A stretch of 64,000 nucleotides of DNA from Pelodera strongyloides (Eukaryota > Nematoda > Chromadorea > Rhabditida > Rhabditidae). The notes beneath the pieces are model-generated. The model saw only the letters and a list, made by a program, of their open reading frames with translations. It was not told the DNA's origin and did not search any database. The stretch is taken from positions 1-64,000 of the forward strand of contig JAANDG010000441.1 of NCBI GenBank assembly GCA_036852015.1, read 5' to 3'. Below are positions 63,726 to 64,000 of this stretch, piece after piece (position 1 is the first letter of the stretch; every line of letters begins with the position of its first letter). The translations under genes were made by a program, and so were the position numbers.

Positions 63726-64000
63726 ATCCTCGGTTGAAAGATTTGTATTCTGAATTTCAAACGCTATGTTTTGTTACCGAATTGTCAGATTTTATTAGGT
63801 TTTTTTTGTTTGTTTATTGCGCCTACTTACTGAATATTGAATATACTTCATACGGTTTGCAGAACGCTATTTGTCGTTGTTGTCATTGTGTGAAGGGTTT
63901 ATAAAATTTCGTTGCTTTGATTCTTTGTCTTTTCCGATCAAAGATGGCTTTATTCCATCATTGTTATCGTTGCATTTCTCACTATTTTTTAGTGTTTTAA
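63726..64000 (+). other. 3' flank of the SRR1 gene to window end
   Basis: T-rich sequence with no supported exon and no clear AATAAA before the window ends; the 3' UTR of the SRR1 gene probably occupies the start. Confidence 0.45.

Overview
The window is nuclear DNA of an animal, most probably a rhabditid-type nematode. Coding exons are short (mostly 60-250 bases). They are separated by AT-rich introns that end in the worm-style acceptors tttcag or ttttag. Several start codons lie a few bases after such an acceptor, as at trans-spliced 5' ends, and the best-conserved proteins read like worm orthologues. I cannot name the species.

Layout. 0.3-15.5 kb (+): three related genes. Gene A (346-2549) encodes a short coiled-coil protein. 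Gene A2 (4891-9218) encodes coiled coil, membrane helix, coiled coil and a domain resembling TIM21. Gene B (12018-15448) encodes a membrane helix followed by a TIM21-like domain and shows possible frameshift damage. Their introns and flanks are crowded with foldback elements. 17.3-21.4 kb (-): an astacin-family zinc metalloprotease, recovered as eight exons with the zinc-binding motif and Met-turn intact and the 5' end not found. 21.4-27.9 kb: no convincing gene, only repeats, a SINE-like element and simple-sequence tracts. 27.9-56.3 kb (+): the giant HECT ubiquitin ligase HUWE1/EEL-1, which I resolve into 94 exons with consistent phases (3,864 aa). 57.3-59.7 kb (+): the canonical mitochondrial import protein TIM21. 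60.5-61.8 kb (+): ATP synthase subunit e. 62.0-63.7 kb (+): an SRR1-domain protein, only about 200 bases downstream of subunit e, so possibly in an operon with it.

The most interesting feature is that the canonical TIM21 gene sits 42-52 kb downstream of the two divergent genes that share its C-terminal domain and intron phases. This suggests a lineage-specific expansion in which a TIM21 fold was joined to new N-terminal modules. The second theme is a dense set of small inverted-repeat transposons. One group ends in TTAAAGC; another carries the terminal core GGCC(A/G)(T/A)TTCACCA. Members of both sit inside introns of essential genes.

All exon models come from reading frames, splice sites and remembered family features. 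No database search or transcript data were available.
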